Assembly: GCF_900102815.1 (NCBI RefSeq)
Contig: NZ_FNGF01000002.1
Coordinates: 930,001-994,000 of the forward strand
Source of the DNA: Glycomyces sambucus
Lineage (GTDB): Bacteria > Actinomycetota > Actinomycetes > Mycobacteriales > Micromonosporaceae
DNA length: 64,000 nt
Direction of reading: 5' to 3'
Both the position numbers and the translations under genes were made by a program. The first letter of the stretch is position 1, and each line of letters starts with the position of its first letter. Below the pieces are notes generated by a model that made no database searches, was not told the DNA's origin, and was given only the letters and a program-made list of their open reading frames with translations. Positions 11,513 to 19,202 of this stretch are shown here, piece after piece.

Positions 11513-13144
11513 TCAGACCGCCTGGCGCACCGAGGCGATCGCCCACGGGGCGAGTTCGAGGTCGATGTCGAGGACGCCGTCGTCGGTGGCGGTCAGTGTG
11601 AAGCGGTGCAGGGCGTCCGCGACGTCGTGCAGGTGGCGGCTCTGCTCCCTGGTCGGGTTGAGCGGGCTTCCCATCGCGTACCAGGCTTCGGCGGGGTTGC
11701 CGTGGTCCCAGTCGAGGACCTCGACGAGGAAGACGGCGCCGGGGGCGAGGCCGCCGACGGTGTGCCGGATGCGGCGGCCGGGGCCCTGCTCGGCCAGGGC
11801 GCGGGTCTGGGCGTACGAGTCGGCCGAGCCGACTGAACGCGTCCCCATGTCCTCGGGGTAGTTGAAGAACAGTCCGGCGACCGCGGCGGTGCGGCTGTCG
11901 CGGGTGAGGACGCCGTGCGGGGTGGACAGCAGCAGCCGGTCGCCGAGGCGTTCGAGCATGGCCATGGCGTGGAAGGTCGGCTTGTGGACGCCGTCCTCGG
12001 TGACGAGGCCGAACCCGCCGTGGAAGGGGCCGATGCCCGCGCCGCCCTCCTCGAACACGTCGGTGAACGCCCAGTAGGAGATGGAGTCGGCGAGCGCGGC
12101 GCACTGGAGGTAGGCGCGGGTGATGGCGGTGGCGGCGAACAGCGTGTCGTGCATGCGGTCGCGCGAGGACGGCGAGGTGGACCACTCGGTGATGTGGACT
12201 TCGGCGTCGGGGTAGGCGGAGCCGGCGATGAGGTCGCGCAGGAGCCGCAGGTCGTCGTAGGTGGCGTCGGCGTACCGGGCGAGGGCCACGCCGTTGCCGT
12301 CGGAGCCGAAGGCGTAGTCGGTGGGGTACAGGTGGGTGGTCACGAAGTCGACCGGGACGTCGCGCTCGCGGCACCAGGTGAGGAACTCCTCGATCCAGAC
12401 GGGGCGCCAGTCGAGGGCGTCGACGTCGGGGGCGGCGGCGGTGGCGTGGGAGGCGGCGCGGTCCTCGGTCTCGCCGAGGTAGCGGTCGTCGGGGACGAAG
12501 ACGCTCGTGGAGGGCCCGCCCACGCGCAGGTGCGGGTCGATGCGCTTGATCGCCAGCGCGGTCTGCTCGTAGAGCTCGAAGTACTCGGTGCGGGTCCCGG
12601 TCCAGAAGTGGGGCACGAGGTTCGGTTCGTTCCAGACCTCGAAGCGCCACTGCCGGACCTCGTCGAGGCCGTAGCGCCCGATCCAGTGCTCGACGGTGCG
12701 GGTGACGAGTTCGACCCACTTGCCCATGTCCTTGGGCGGGCTGCAGTGGGCGTTCCACCAGAAGAGGGTGTCGGTGACGGTGGCGAGGGCGCGGGGCATG
12801 AAGCCGAGTTCGACGAAGGGGCGGGCGCCGGTCTCGAGGATGAAGTCGAAGACCTTGTCGACGTAGCTGAAGATGTGGACGGGCGCGGGGAGCCGGTTGT
12901 CGGGGCCGAAGCCGCCGCCGTAGGTCTCGCGGTAGACGAACATGTCGTCGTGGAAGAGGCCGTGGAAGCGGATGTAGCGGAAGCCGAGGGTGTCGACGGC
13001 TTCGGCGAACTGGCGCTGCCAGTCGGCGCGGAGGGCCTCGTTGGCGCGTCCGGCGCCGGCGCAGTCGCTCCAGACGTGGCGGAGGGGGTCGTCGGCGCCG
13101 GGGCGGCCGTCGACGGTGAAGAGGGCGGTGCGGTCGCTGTCCAT
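11513..13144 (-). CDS. Glycoside hydrolase family 39 (beta-xylosidase-like)
   Basis: 543 residues, no signal peptide, so cytoplasmic. The (beta/alpha)8 clan-A layout is clear: acid/base Glu173 in VWNEPN and nucleophile Glu320 in HITEWS, plus the THLYPTDY segment between them. A C-terminal beta-sandwich follows from about residue 440. GH39 enzymes include beta-xylosidases and alpha-L-iduronidases; the length and the LacI partner favour a plant-oligosaccharide beta-xylosidase. ATG at 13144 is taken because upstream in-frame codons cross the operator. Divergent from a LacI repressor with shared operator repeats. Confidence 0.88.
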   Translation of the reverse strand: MDSDRTALFTVDGRPGADDPLRHVWSDCAGAGRANEALRADWQRQFAEAVDTLGFRYIRFHGLFHDDMFVYRETYGGGFGPDNRLPAPVHIFSYVDKVFDFILETGARPFVELGFMPRALATVTDTLFWWNAHCSPPKDMGKWVELVTRTVEHWIGRYGLDEVRQWRFEVWNEPNLVPHFWTGTRTEYFELYEQTALAIKRIDPHLRVGGPSTSVFVPDDRYLGETEDRAASHATAAAPDVDALDWRPVWIEEFLTWCRERDVPVDFVTTHLYPTDYAFGSDGNGVALARYADATYDDLRLLRDLIAGSAYPDAEVHITEWSTSPSSRDRMHDTLFAATAITRAYLQCAALADSISYWAFTDVFEEGGAGIGPFHGGFGLVTEDGVHKPTFHAMAMLERLGDRLLLSTPHGVLTRDSRTAAVAGLFFNYPEDMGTRSVGSADSYAQTRALAEQGPGRRIRHTVGGLAPGAVFLVEVLDWDHGNPAEAWYAMGSPLNPTREQSRHLHDVADALHRFTLTATDDGVLDIDLELAPWAIASVRQAV

Positions 13145-13169
13145 GGCCTCGTTCCGTTGCCGTGCGCTA

Positions 13170-13191
13170 TGTTTTCGAAATGTTTTCGAAA
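13170..13191. promoter_or_regulatory. Tandem LacI-type operators before GH39
   Basis: The 11-mer TGTTTTCGAAA occurs twice back to back (13170-13180, 13181-13191). Each copy centres on the CG-centred palindrome TTTCGAAA, the form expected for LacI/GalR operators. The pair lies 26 bp upstream of the GH39 start. Confidence 0.75.
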
Positions 13192-13300
13192 TAGATTCGA
13201 GCGCTGTCAGGCTAGCGTTTGCTTCACGAGCTGTCAATACACTGCCGGTTCTAGATCACGGTCACATCGAGTCATCATCATGACTATGGTATGGTCGAAA

Positions 13301-13311
13301 TGTTTTCGAAA
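13301..13311. promoter_or_regulatory. Third LacI operator copy before the repressor gene
   Basis: A third exact copy of TGTTTTCGAAA lies 17 bp before the LacI GTG start and 10 bp after a TATGGT -10-like element (13285-13290), where a repressor would block its own transcription. Confidence 0.7.
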
Positions 13312-13328
13312 CTCCGAAAGGATTGCCG

Positions 13329-14387
13329 GTGGTGCAGCGCCCCCGTCCCGAGAAGGTCACACTGGCCGACGTCGCGGCGCGCGCGGGGGTCTCGCCCGCG
13401 ACCGTCTCCAAGGTCCTCAACGGACGCAGCGACGTCTCCCCCAGCACCCGGGCGTACGTCCTCAACGTCATCGAGCAGGTGGGCTACCGGGGGACGACGC
13501 CGCGGCACGAGCGCCGGCGCAACCGCGCCCTGGTGACGGTCCTGGACTTCGTGGCCTCCCGCTACGCCGGCACCGTGCTCCAGAGCATCCTCGACACGGC
13601 CACCGAGGCCGACGCGGAGCTGCTGCTGCGCCTGCCCCCGGGCGAGAAGATCGCGAACTCCCGCACCAGCGCCCGCACCTGGGTCGCCCAGCAGCAGGCC
13701 GCCGGGGCGATCGGCGTCATCGGCCTCGCCGTCACCGTCCCCGACCCGATCATCGACGCCGCCAGGGACCTCGCACTGCCGGTGGTCGCCATCGACCCGA
13801 TCGACACCACCGACTCCCGGGTCGTCAGCATCGGCGCCACCAACTGGGCCGGCGGCCGCTCGGCGACCGACCATCTGATCGAACTGGGCCACAAGAGGAT
13901 CGCCTGGATCGGCGGCCCGCTCTCCTCCGCGCCCTCGGCCGAGCGCTTCCACGGCCTCCGCGCCGCGCTCGACGCCGCCGGCCTCCCCGCCGACCCCGAC
14001 CTCGTCCGCCACGGCGCCTTCGAGGTCGAGTCCGGCCGGCTCCACGCGCGCGAGCTGCTGTCGCTCGCCGCGCCGCCCACCGCGATCGTCGCCGGCAACG
14101 ACGAGATCGCCATCGGCGTCCTCGCCGCGGCGGCCGAACTCGACGTCGGCGTTCCGGCCGCTTTGTCCGTCACCGGATTCGACGACACCCCGCAGACTGA
14201 ATGGATGACGCCGCGCCTCACCTCCGTCCGCCAGCCGCTCGCCGGCATGGGCAGGATCGCCGTCGAGACGGTGCTCGCCATGGCCGAAGGCACCGCGCCC
14301 GTCTCCAGGCACCTCCAGCTCGCCACCGCACTCAGCATCCGCGACTCGACCGGCCCAGTGCTCATCACGAAGGGAGCCATCCGATGA
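13329..14387 (+). CDS. LacI-family repressor of the GH39 gene
   Basis: 352 residues. The N-terminus VTLADVAARAGVSPATVSKVLNGR is a standard LacI helix-turn-helix with hinge; residues 60-340 form a periplasmic-binding-protein-like sensor domain (VVAIDPIDTTDS, GHKRIAWIGG, GFDDTPQTEWMTP). AAAGGA (13317-13322) best fits GTG at 13329; TTG at 13323 is also possible. It probably represses GH39 and itself through the TGTTTTCGAAA repeats and is induced by a sugar. Confidence 0.88.
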   Translation: MVQRPRPEKVTLADVAARAGVSPATVSKVLNGRSDVSPSTRAYVLNVIEQVGYRGTTPRHERRRNRALVTVLDFVASRYAGTVLQSILDTATEADAELLLRLPPGEKIANSRTSARTWVAQQQAAGAIGVIGLAVTVPDPIIDAARDLALPVVAIDPIDTTDSRVVSIGATNWAGGRSATDHLIELGHKRIAWIGGPLSSAPSAERFHGLRAALDAAGLPADPDLVRHGAFEVESGRLHARELLSLAAPPTAIVAGNDEIAIGVLAAAAELDVGVPAALSVTGFDDTPQTEWMTPRLTSVRQPLAGMGRIAVETVLAMAEGTAPVSRHLQLATALSIRDSTGPVLITKGAIR

Positions 14388-14554
14388 GCGAAGATCCCCA
14401 CGTGCGCCGCAACCGCCTCCAGAACCGCTGGAGCGCCCGGCAGCAGCGCGAACGCGACCAGCAGCAGCACGAGCCCGCACAGTCCGCGGGCGGCGACCGC
14501 GACACCGAGGCGACGTCCTCCTCGGCGCGCGCCTCGGAGCACGTCGACCGCTGA
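14384..14554 (+). CDS. Small hydrophilic protein of unknown function
   Basis: 56 residues, very rich in Arg, Gln, Asp, Glu and Ser, with no Cys and no membrane segment; probably disordered. ATG overlaps the LacI stop (ATGA), so it is translationally coupled and likely expressed with the repressor. I do not recognise a family. The coupling, rather than composition, is the reason to accept it. Confidence 0.5.
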   Translation: MSEDPHVRRNRLQNRWSARQQRERDQQQHEPAQSAGGDRDTEATSSSARASEHVDR

Positions 14555-14641
14555 GGCCGGGCGCCCGCGCCTCCCCGAGTCGGGGAAGCGCATCGTCGGC
14601 GCGCGGTGCCGTCCGCGCGCTGATCGCCGCGCCGGCCCGGG

Positions 14642-15064
14642 TCAGCCGATGTCGCCGGTGTACAGGGTGCCCACCGAGGAGTAGTCGACGCGCTTGCCCG
14701 CGGGGCAGTACCCGCGGAGGGTCCGGCCGTCGGCGCGCAGGTAGGGGCCGAGCCGGATCTGCGACTCGCCGGTGCAGCTCCACTCGACCCGGAAGGCCCA
14801 GTAGTTGGGGTTGGGGGAGCCCGAGGCGTCGCAGCGCGCCCACGCGTAGTTCTGCGAGGTGGGGTTGTCGCCGGTCCAGCCGGTGCCGGTCGTGCACGGG
14901 ATCGCCAGGGTCCCGATGTCGTCGGCCGCCGCGCCCGTGGGCGCGTACTCGGGCGCCGGTGCCGCCGCGGCGGTGCCCGCGACGGCGAGTCCGCCGATCG
15001 ACACCGCGAACGCGGCGGTGACCGCCGCGAGCATCCGCATGCGGCCCTTGAGGTGTGCTGCCAT
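14642..15064 (-). CDS. Secreted protein of unknown function (140 aa)
   Basis: The start ATG at 15064 is preceded by CAGGAG at good spacing. The signal peptide has a basic n-region (KGRMR), a hydrophobic core and an AAAA-P cleavage region near residue 36. The mature part of about 105 residues has four Cys (in AIPC, ARCDASG, WSCTG, GYCPAG), probably two disulfides, and many aromatic residues. It resembles small extracellular actinomycete proteins without assigned function. No functional neighbour is evident. Confidence 0.75.
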   Translation of the reverse strand: MAAHLKGRMRMLAAVTAAFAVSIGGLAVAGTAAAAPAPEYAPTGAAADDIGTLAIPCTTGTGWTGDNPTSQNYAWARCDASGSPNPNYWAFRVEWSCTGESQIRLGPYLRADGRTLRGYCPAGKRVDYSSVGTLYTGDIG

Positions 15065-15411
15065 GATCCGCTCCTGTTCCCGCGACCGGGCGGACGCGTC
15101 GGTGCGCCTCGGTTCGCGTCGGGGTCCTCGACGCCGGTGCGTCGCGATGCTGCACAGTCTTTCGGTCCGGCGGCCCTCCCACCAGGCGGAAATCCGGCGG
15201 ATCACAGGCGGGACCGCCTCGTCTCCGGGATCGCCGAACCAGCGGTCGTCCTCCTCGTCCACCGGTTGACCACCCTGCACCGCAGGCAGATCGCGGACGC
15301 CTACACCTCCTGAGGGCGCACCTCCCCCGAGCGGCCGATCGGTCGAACGGCCCCCAACTGCGGAGCGGTCGGCCGAAGCGGAAGGGGCGTCCCACTGGAT
15401 ACGTTGTCCTC
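15065..15411. other. 347-bp intergenic region
   Basis: It separates divergent genes. The only site I can support is TACGTT (15400-15405), six bases before the ATG at 15412. No hairpin, repeat or credible small gene is visible. Confidence 0.5.
15400..15405 (+). promoter_or_regulatory. -10 element of a leaderless transcript
   Basis: TACGTT fits TAnnnT and ends six bases before the ATG at 15412, so transcription would begin at the start codon. No Shine-Dalgarno sequence is present. Confidence 0.5.
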
Positions 15412-15813
15412 ATGCATACACGTCGTGATCTCGGAGAACTGCTCGCCGCCCGTGAACTCGTCGAGCAATGGGCCCAGGCGTACTGGCAGGCCGGCCACGA
15501 CGACACCCCCGCCTGGGACGCCGTGCTGAACGGGGAGAACGTGGCCGCGGCCCGCGAGCGGTGGCTCGGAACGGTCGCGGCCGTGGACGGCCTCGACCGC
15601 GCCGTGTTCTTCGGCCGCATGGCGAACGAGCTCCTGGAGGCGAACCAGGCCCTCGGGCGCGCCGACGCCCTGGTCGAGCGGTCCGGGCGCACCTACGAGG
15701 CCGGGATCGAGGTCGGCGAGGCGCGGCACCGGCGGCAGGTGGCGCAGGACGAGTTCCTCAGCGCGGCGAAACCGCGGGTCGGCGGCGGCACCGCGGCGGT
15801 CGCCGCGGCCTAG
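15412..15813 (+). CDS. Conserved-looking helical protein of unknown function
   Basis: 133 residues, soluble, mostly alpha-helical, rich in Ala, Glu and Arg, with Trp residues near the N-terminus (EQWAQAYWQ, PAWDAV, ERWLG). It lacks Cys, membrane spans and a signal peptide. I do not recognise the family. The start is supported by a leaderless -10 arrangement. It is convergent with the CNNM/CBS gene. Confidence 0.65.
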   Translation: MHTRRDLGELLAARELVEQWAQAYWQAGHDDTPAWDAVLNGENVAAARERWLGTVAAVDGLDRAVFFGRMANELLEANQALGRADALVERSGRTYEAGIEVGEARHRRQVAQDEFLSAAKPRVGGGTAAVAAA

Positions 15814-15837
15814 ACCGCGGCACCCGCGAAGGCCCCG

Positions 15838-17124
15838 CTACTCGTCGTCGGGCTCCGGGGCCGGGTCGCGGCGGAGGCGGACCTTGGTGATGGCGTTGCG
15901 CTTGATCTCCAGGACCTCGGCGGTGTAGTCCTCGATGGACACGGACTCGCCGGGACGGTCGGGGACGCGGCCGAGGTGATCGAGGACGAGTCCGGCGACG
16001 GTGGCGTAGTCGCCGTGGCCGGTCCGGTCGAGGTCCACACCGAGGTCGACGAGGTCGTGGAGGGGGAAGCCGCCGGGCAGGACGATGGCGCCGTCGTCCT
16101 CGCGCTGCACGGTCTGGATGTCGCGGTCGAACTCGTCGTAGATCTCGCCGACGATCTCCTCGACCAGGTCCTCCATGGTGATGATGCCCTCGACGGCCCC
16201 GTACTCGTCGACGACGATCGCGAACTGCTCGTGGTCGTCGCGCATCTGGCGGAGCGCGTCGGTGACCTTGAGGCTCTCGGGGAGCACCATGCTCGGGCGG
16301 GCCCGCTCGGTCACGGGGAGGTCGGTGCCGACGAGGTCCCGCAAGTGGACGATGCCGACCACGTCGTCGATGCCGGAGGGGCCGGCGACCGGGGCGCGCG
16401 AGTGGCCGGTGTCGATGAGGATCTGCGCGGCCTCGGCGGTCGTGGCGGCGGCGGGGATCGAGGTGACGTCGCGGCGCGGGATGACGATCTCGCGCAGCAC
16501 CCGCTCGGCGATCTCGAACGCGCCGGAGAGGATGGTCCGCTGGTCGGCCGTGAAGTCGCGCTGGGCCTCGATGAGGTCGCGGATCTCCTCGGTGGTGACC
16601 TCGTCGCGCGAGGCGGCCGGATTGTTGCCGGTGATGCGCACGACCAGGTCGGTGCTGCGGCCCAGCAGCCAGACCGCGGGCCGGGCGATGCTCGCGAGGA
16701 CGTCGAGCGGCCGGGCGACCAGGAGCGCCCAGCGCTCGGCGCGCTGCATCGCGATCCGCTTGGGGGCCAGCTCGCCGAACACCAGCGTCACGAAGGTGAG
16801 CACGAGCGTGACGAGGACGATCGCGACCGATTCGGCGCCCGAGCCGAACATCGACAGCGCCGGCACCAGCGGCTGGGCGAGCGCGACGGCGGCGGTGGCC
16901 GAGGCGAGGAACCCGGCGAGGGTGATGCCGATCTGGATGGTGGCCAGGAACCGGTTCGGGTCGCGCGCGAGCCTGGCGAGCACCCGCCCGCCCCGGGACT
17001 CGCGTTCGAGGCGCTGGATCTGGCTGTCGCGCAGGGTCACCAGCGCCATCTCGCTGCCGGCGAACACCGCGTTCAGTCCGATGAGCACCACGACCAGCGC
17101 GAGCTGCCCTCCATAGCCGCCCAC
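15838..17124 (-). CDS. Hemolysin-family membrane protein: CNNM domain, CBS pair, CorC_HlyC domain
   Basis: 428 residues. Three to four membrane spans in the first 190 residues form the CNNM (DUF21) domain, including LNAVFAGSEMALVTLR and FGELAPKRIAMQRAE; a CBS pair spans about 205-335 (SRAPVAGP, VVDEYGAVEGIITMEDLVEEIVGEI), and a CorC_HlyC domain closes the protein. Relatives are linked to magnesium efflux or homeostasis despite the hemolysin name. GTG at 17124 is chosen because GAGGAGG precedes it by eight bases; the frame upstream is open but not membrane-like. Confidence 0.87.
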   Translation of the reverse strand: MGGYGGQLALVVVLIGLNAVFAGSEMALVTLRDSQIQRLERESRGGRVLARLARDPNRFLATIQIGITLAGFLASATAAVALAQPLVPALSMFGSGAESVAIVLVTLVLTFVTLVFGELAPKRIAMQRAERWALLVARPLDVLASIARPAVWLLGRSTDLVVRITGNNPAASRDEVTTEEIRDLIEAQRDFTADQRTILSGAFEIAERVLREIVIPRRDVTSIPAAATTAEAAQILIDTGHSRAPVAGPSGIDDVVGIVHLRDLVGTDLPVTERARPSMVLPESLKVTDALRQMRDDHEQFAIVVDEYGAVEGIITMEDLVEEIVGEIYDEFDRDIQTVQREDDGAIVLPGGFPLHDLVDLGVDLDRTGHGDYATVAGLVLDHLGRVPDRPGESVSIEDYTAEVLEIKRNAITKVRLRRDPAPEPDDE

Positions 17125-17351
17125 GGCAACAACCTCCTCGATCGATGTTGCCGCGAGCCTACCGACCGCTACCGGCACCGGAGCATGAGGATTCGGGCGA
17201 ATGCCCCGAAACGAACCCGAGGTGTGACCGCGGCCATACATAGGTGACACGGATGCGGCGGGCCGCGCTCGGACCTTCCGGAAGGGACCGGCAAGGGCGG
17301 TCATAGGATGCTGGGCATCCCGCCCGCTCCCTCGAAGGGACACGATTCCCC

Positions 17352-18551
17352 ATGGCCCGCACCACTCCCGCTCTGGCCCTGACGAACGCGCTCATGGCCC
17401 CGGTCGCCCGCTCCCGCCGCAACCCCGACGCCGCGTGGGACAAGGCGGTGACCGCCGCGCAGCGCGAGGCCGGCGTCGAGATCGACAAGTCCGATCAGGA
17501 CTGGATCGAGGAGTTCCGGTTCCTGCTCGGCTGCGTCGCCGACGTCCCCGGCCTGACGCCCATCGGCTGGATCAGCAGCCTCAACGACGCCCAGCAGCGG
17601 CTCGTCACCCGCCTGCGCGTGCGCCGCCTCCACCAGGAGCACCCCGGGATCGGCGCCGAGCCGATCGAGCGGCCGGTCTTCGTCGTGGGCCTGCCCCGCA
17701 CCGCGACGACCCTCGCGCACCGCATCCTCGCCGCCGCCCCCGCGCACCGCGGACCGCTGCGCTGGGAGATGGCCCACCCGGACCTGGCCGTCGACCCCGA
17801 GGTGGAGCGCAAGCGCGTCAAGCTCGCCGAGAAGGCCAAAGTGGTCACCAAGTGGGCCCCGGACTTCGACATCGTCCACCCCGTCGAGGCCACCAAGGCC
17901 GAGGAGAGCATCCTGCTGCTCCCCCAGGGCATGTACCACGTCCTGTACCACTCGCCGATGCCGAAGTACCAGCGCTGGCTCGGCGAGCGCGACGCCGCGC
18001 CGGACTACCGGTACCTCAAGGAGGTCCTCCAGGTCCTCCAGTACGGGCGCGAGCGCCGCCGCTGGGTCCTGAAGAACCCGTTGGACCTCGGCGAGATGGC
18101 CACGATCAAGCAGGTGTTCCCGGACGCGGTGTTCGTGTGGACCCACCGCGACCCGATCACCGTCATGGGCTCGCTGTGCTCGCTCATCGACCTGTCGTAC
18201 TCGCTGTTCCTCAAGCAGATCGACCGCGCGGCCATCGGGCGGCTCGCGCTGGAGGTCATGTCCGAGACGGTCGAGAAGGGCCGCACCTGGCGCCAGGGCA
18301 ACCGCGCCTCCGTCGTGGACGTGCCCTACCACCGGCTCAACGCCGACCCCGACCGCTATGTGCCCGAGCTGTACCGCCAGCTCGGCGCGACCTGGAGCAA
18401 CACCGACGCGGCCCACCTCGCGGACGCGCTCGCGCGCCCGGTCACCGACCGCCGCCACGAGTACTCGATCCGCCAGTTCGACCTGACCGAGGACGACATC
18501 GAGGGCGCCTTCGGCGACTACATGAACTGGGTGATGACCCTGAACAGCTAA
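17352..18551 (+). CDS. PAPS-dependent sulfotransferase family protein (Sulfotransfer_3-like)
   Basis: 399 residues, soluble. The 5'-phosphosulfate loop appears as VVGLPRTATTLAHRIL (about 113-128) and the 3'-phosphate region as VWTHRDPITVMGS (about 262-274). This is the large actinobacterial sulfotransferase-like family, whose acceptors are usually unknown lipids or metabolites. It is monocistronic and about 12 kb from the second sulfotransferase at 29223, to which it is only distantly similar (no PRKSGTH loop). No link to the lanthipeptide locus is evident. Confidence 0.82.
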   Translation: MARTTPALALTNALMAPVARSRRNPDAAWDKAVTAAQREAGVEIDKSDQDWIEEFRFLLGCVADVPGLTPIGWISSLNDAQQRLVTRLRVRRLHQEHPGIGAEPIERPVFVVGLPRTATTLAHRILAAAPAHRGPLRWEMAHPDLAVDPEVERKRVKLAEKAKVVTKWAPDFDIVHPVEATKAEESILLLPQGMYHVLYHSPMPKYQRWLGERDAAPDYRYLKEVLQVLQYGRERRRWVLKNPLDLGEMATIKQVFPDAVFVWTHRDPITVMGSLCSLIDLSYSLFLKQIDRAAIGRLALEVMSETVEKGRTWRQGNRASVVDVPYHRLNADPDRYVPELYRQLGATWSNTDAAHLADALARPVTDRRHEYSIRQFDLTEDDIEGAFGDYMNWVMTLNS

Positions 18552-18650
18552 CGTGGCGCCCGCCGGGCCGGCGCCGCCGCGCGGGCGGGGCCGGTCCCGG
18601 CGCCCATGGCGTGCAGGGCGTTCGGCCGCAACCATTCCCCTGCGACCGGG

Positions 18651-18917
18651 TCAGACCAGGAAGCACGCCTCGTCGGCGTGGTCGGGGTCGACGCGGATCG
18701 ACACGAGCCGGTCGAAGCACTTGACGTGCCCGTTCCACTCCAGCGCCTCCGTGCAGGCGAGGTAGACGTTCGGGCCGACGATGTACCCGTGGTCGCTCAG
18801 GAACCCCGTGCAGTCGAGGACGCCGGCCTGGGCGGGCGCGGGCGCGGAGAGCGCGAGGCCCCCCGCGAGCGCGAGCGCCGCCAGGCCCTGGACCGTGCGT
18901 CGAGCGAGTACGGACAT
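18651..18917 (-). CDS. Small secreted four-cysteine protein
   Basis: 88 residues starting at ATG 18917 behind a GAAGGAG site. A Sec signal peptide (LARR n-region, Ala/Leu core, AQA cleavage) leaves a mature protein of about 58 residues with four Cys (LDCTG, LACTE, VKCFD, EACFL), probably two disulfides. I recognise no family. It lies between the first sulfotransferase and the SARP gene but lacks the 11-bp repeats that mark the SARP-dependent promoters. Confidence 0.72.
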   Translation of the reverse strand: MSVLARRTVQGLAALALAGGLALSAPAPAQAGVLDCTGFLSDHGYIVGPNVYLACTEALEWNGHVKCFDRLVSIRVDPDHADEACFLV

Positions 18918-19190
18918 GCGGGTCTCCTTCGCAGTCGAGGCCCCCACCGGAGGCTCGTCGAGCGTAGGAGGCGCCGGGACGCCCCGCCGGGGGAACGCGG
19001 GAACCCGGACTGGCGGATACCCGACACGTCCTCGGCCGCTTCACCTCCGGCGGGTCGCCGCCGACCGGACGGTGCCCGCGGCAGCCGCCGAAGCCGACCG
19101 GGCGCCGTGGGTCCGGTGCGCATCACGACGCCCGCCCGCTTCGGGCCCGGTGGGCGCTCGCTTCCCCCGCATGAGCGGGTTGGGGCGCTT

Positions 19191-19196
19191 TATGAT
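19191..19196 (+). promoter_or_regulatory. -10 element for a leaderless SARP transcript
   Basis: TATGAT ends six bases before the SARP ATG at 19203, so the transcript likely starts at the AUG; no Shine-Dalgarno sequence is present. No clear -35 hexamer is seen. Confidence 0.6.
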
Positions 19197-19202
19197 GCAC
19201 GG

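Noticed and set aside
8295-12758. A 1487-codon open frame running through the esterase, MFS and GH39 regions on the minus strand
   Set aside because: Only the last 546 codons (from 9935) look like protein; the rest is Arg/Pro/His-rich sequence in the wrong frame of the MFS and GH39 genes.
17352-18551. First sulfotransferase as part of the lanthipeptide locus
   Set aside because: No SARP-type promoter, separate transcription and a different subfamily; the distance alone does not link it.
18553-18610. GC-rich inverted repeats after the first sulfotransferase as a terminator
   Set aside because: Several short GC palindromes overlap but no single stable stem with a defined loop could be drawn with confidence.
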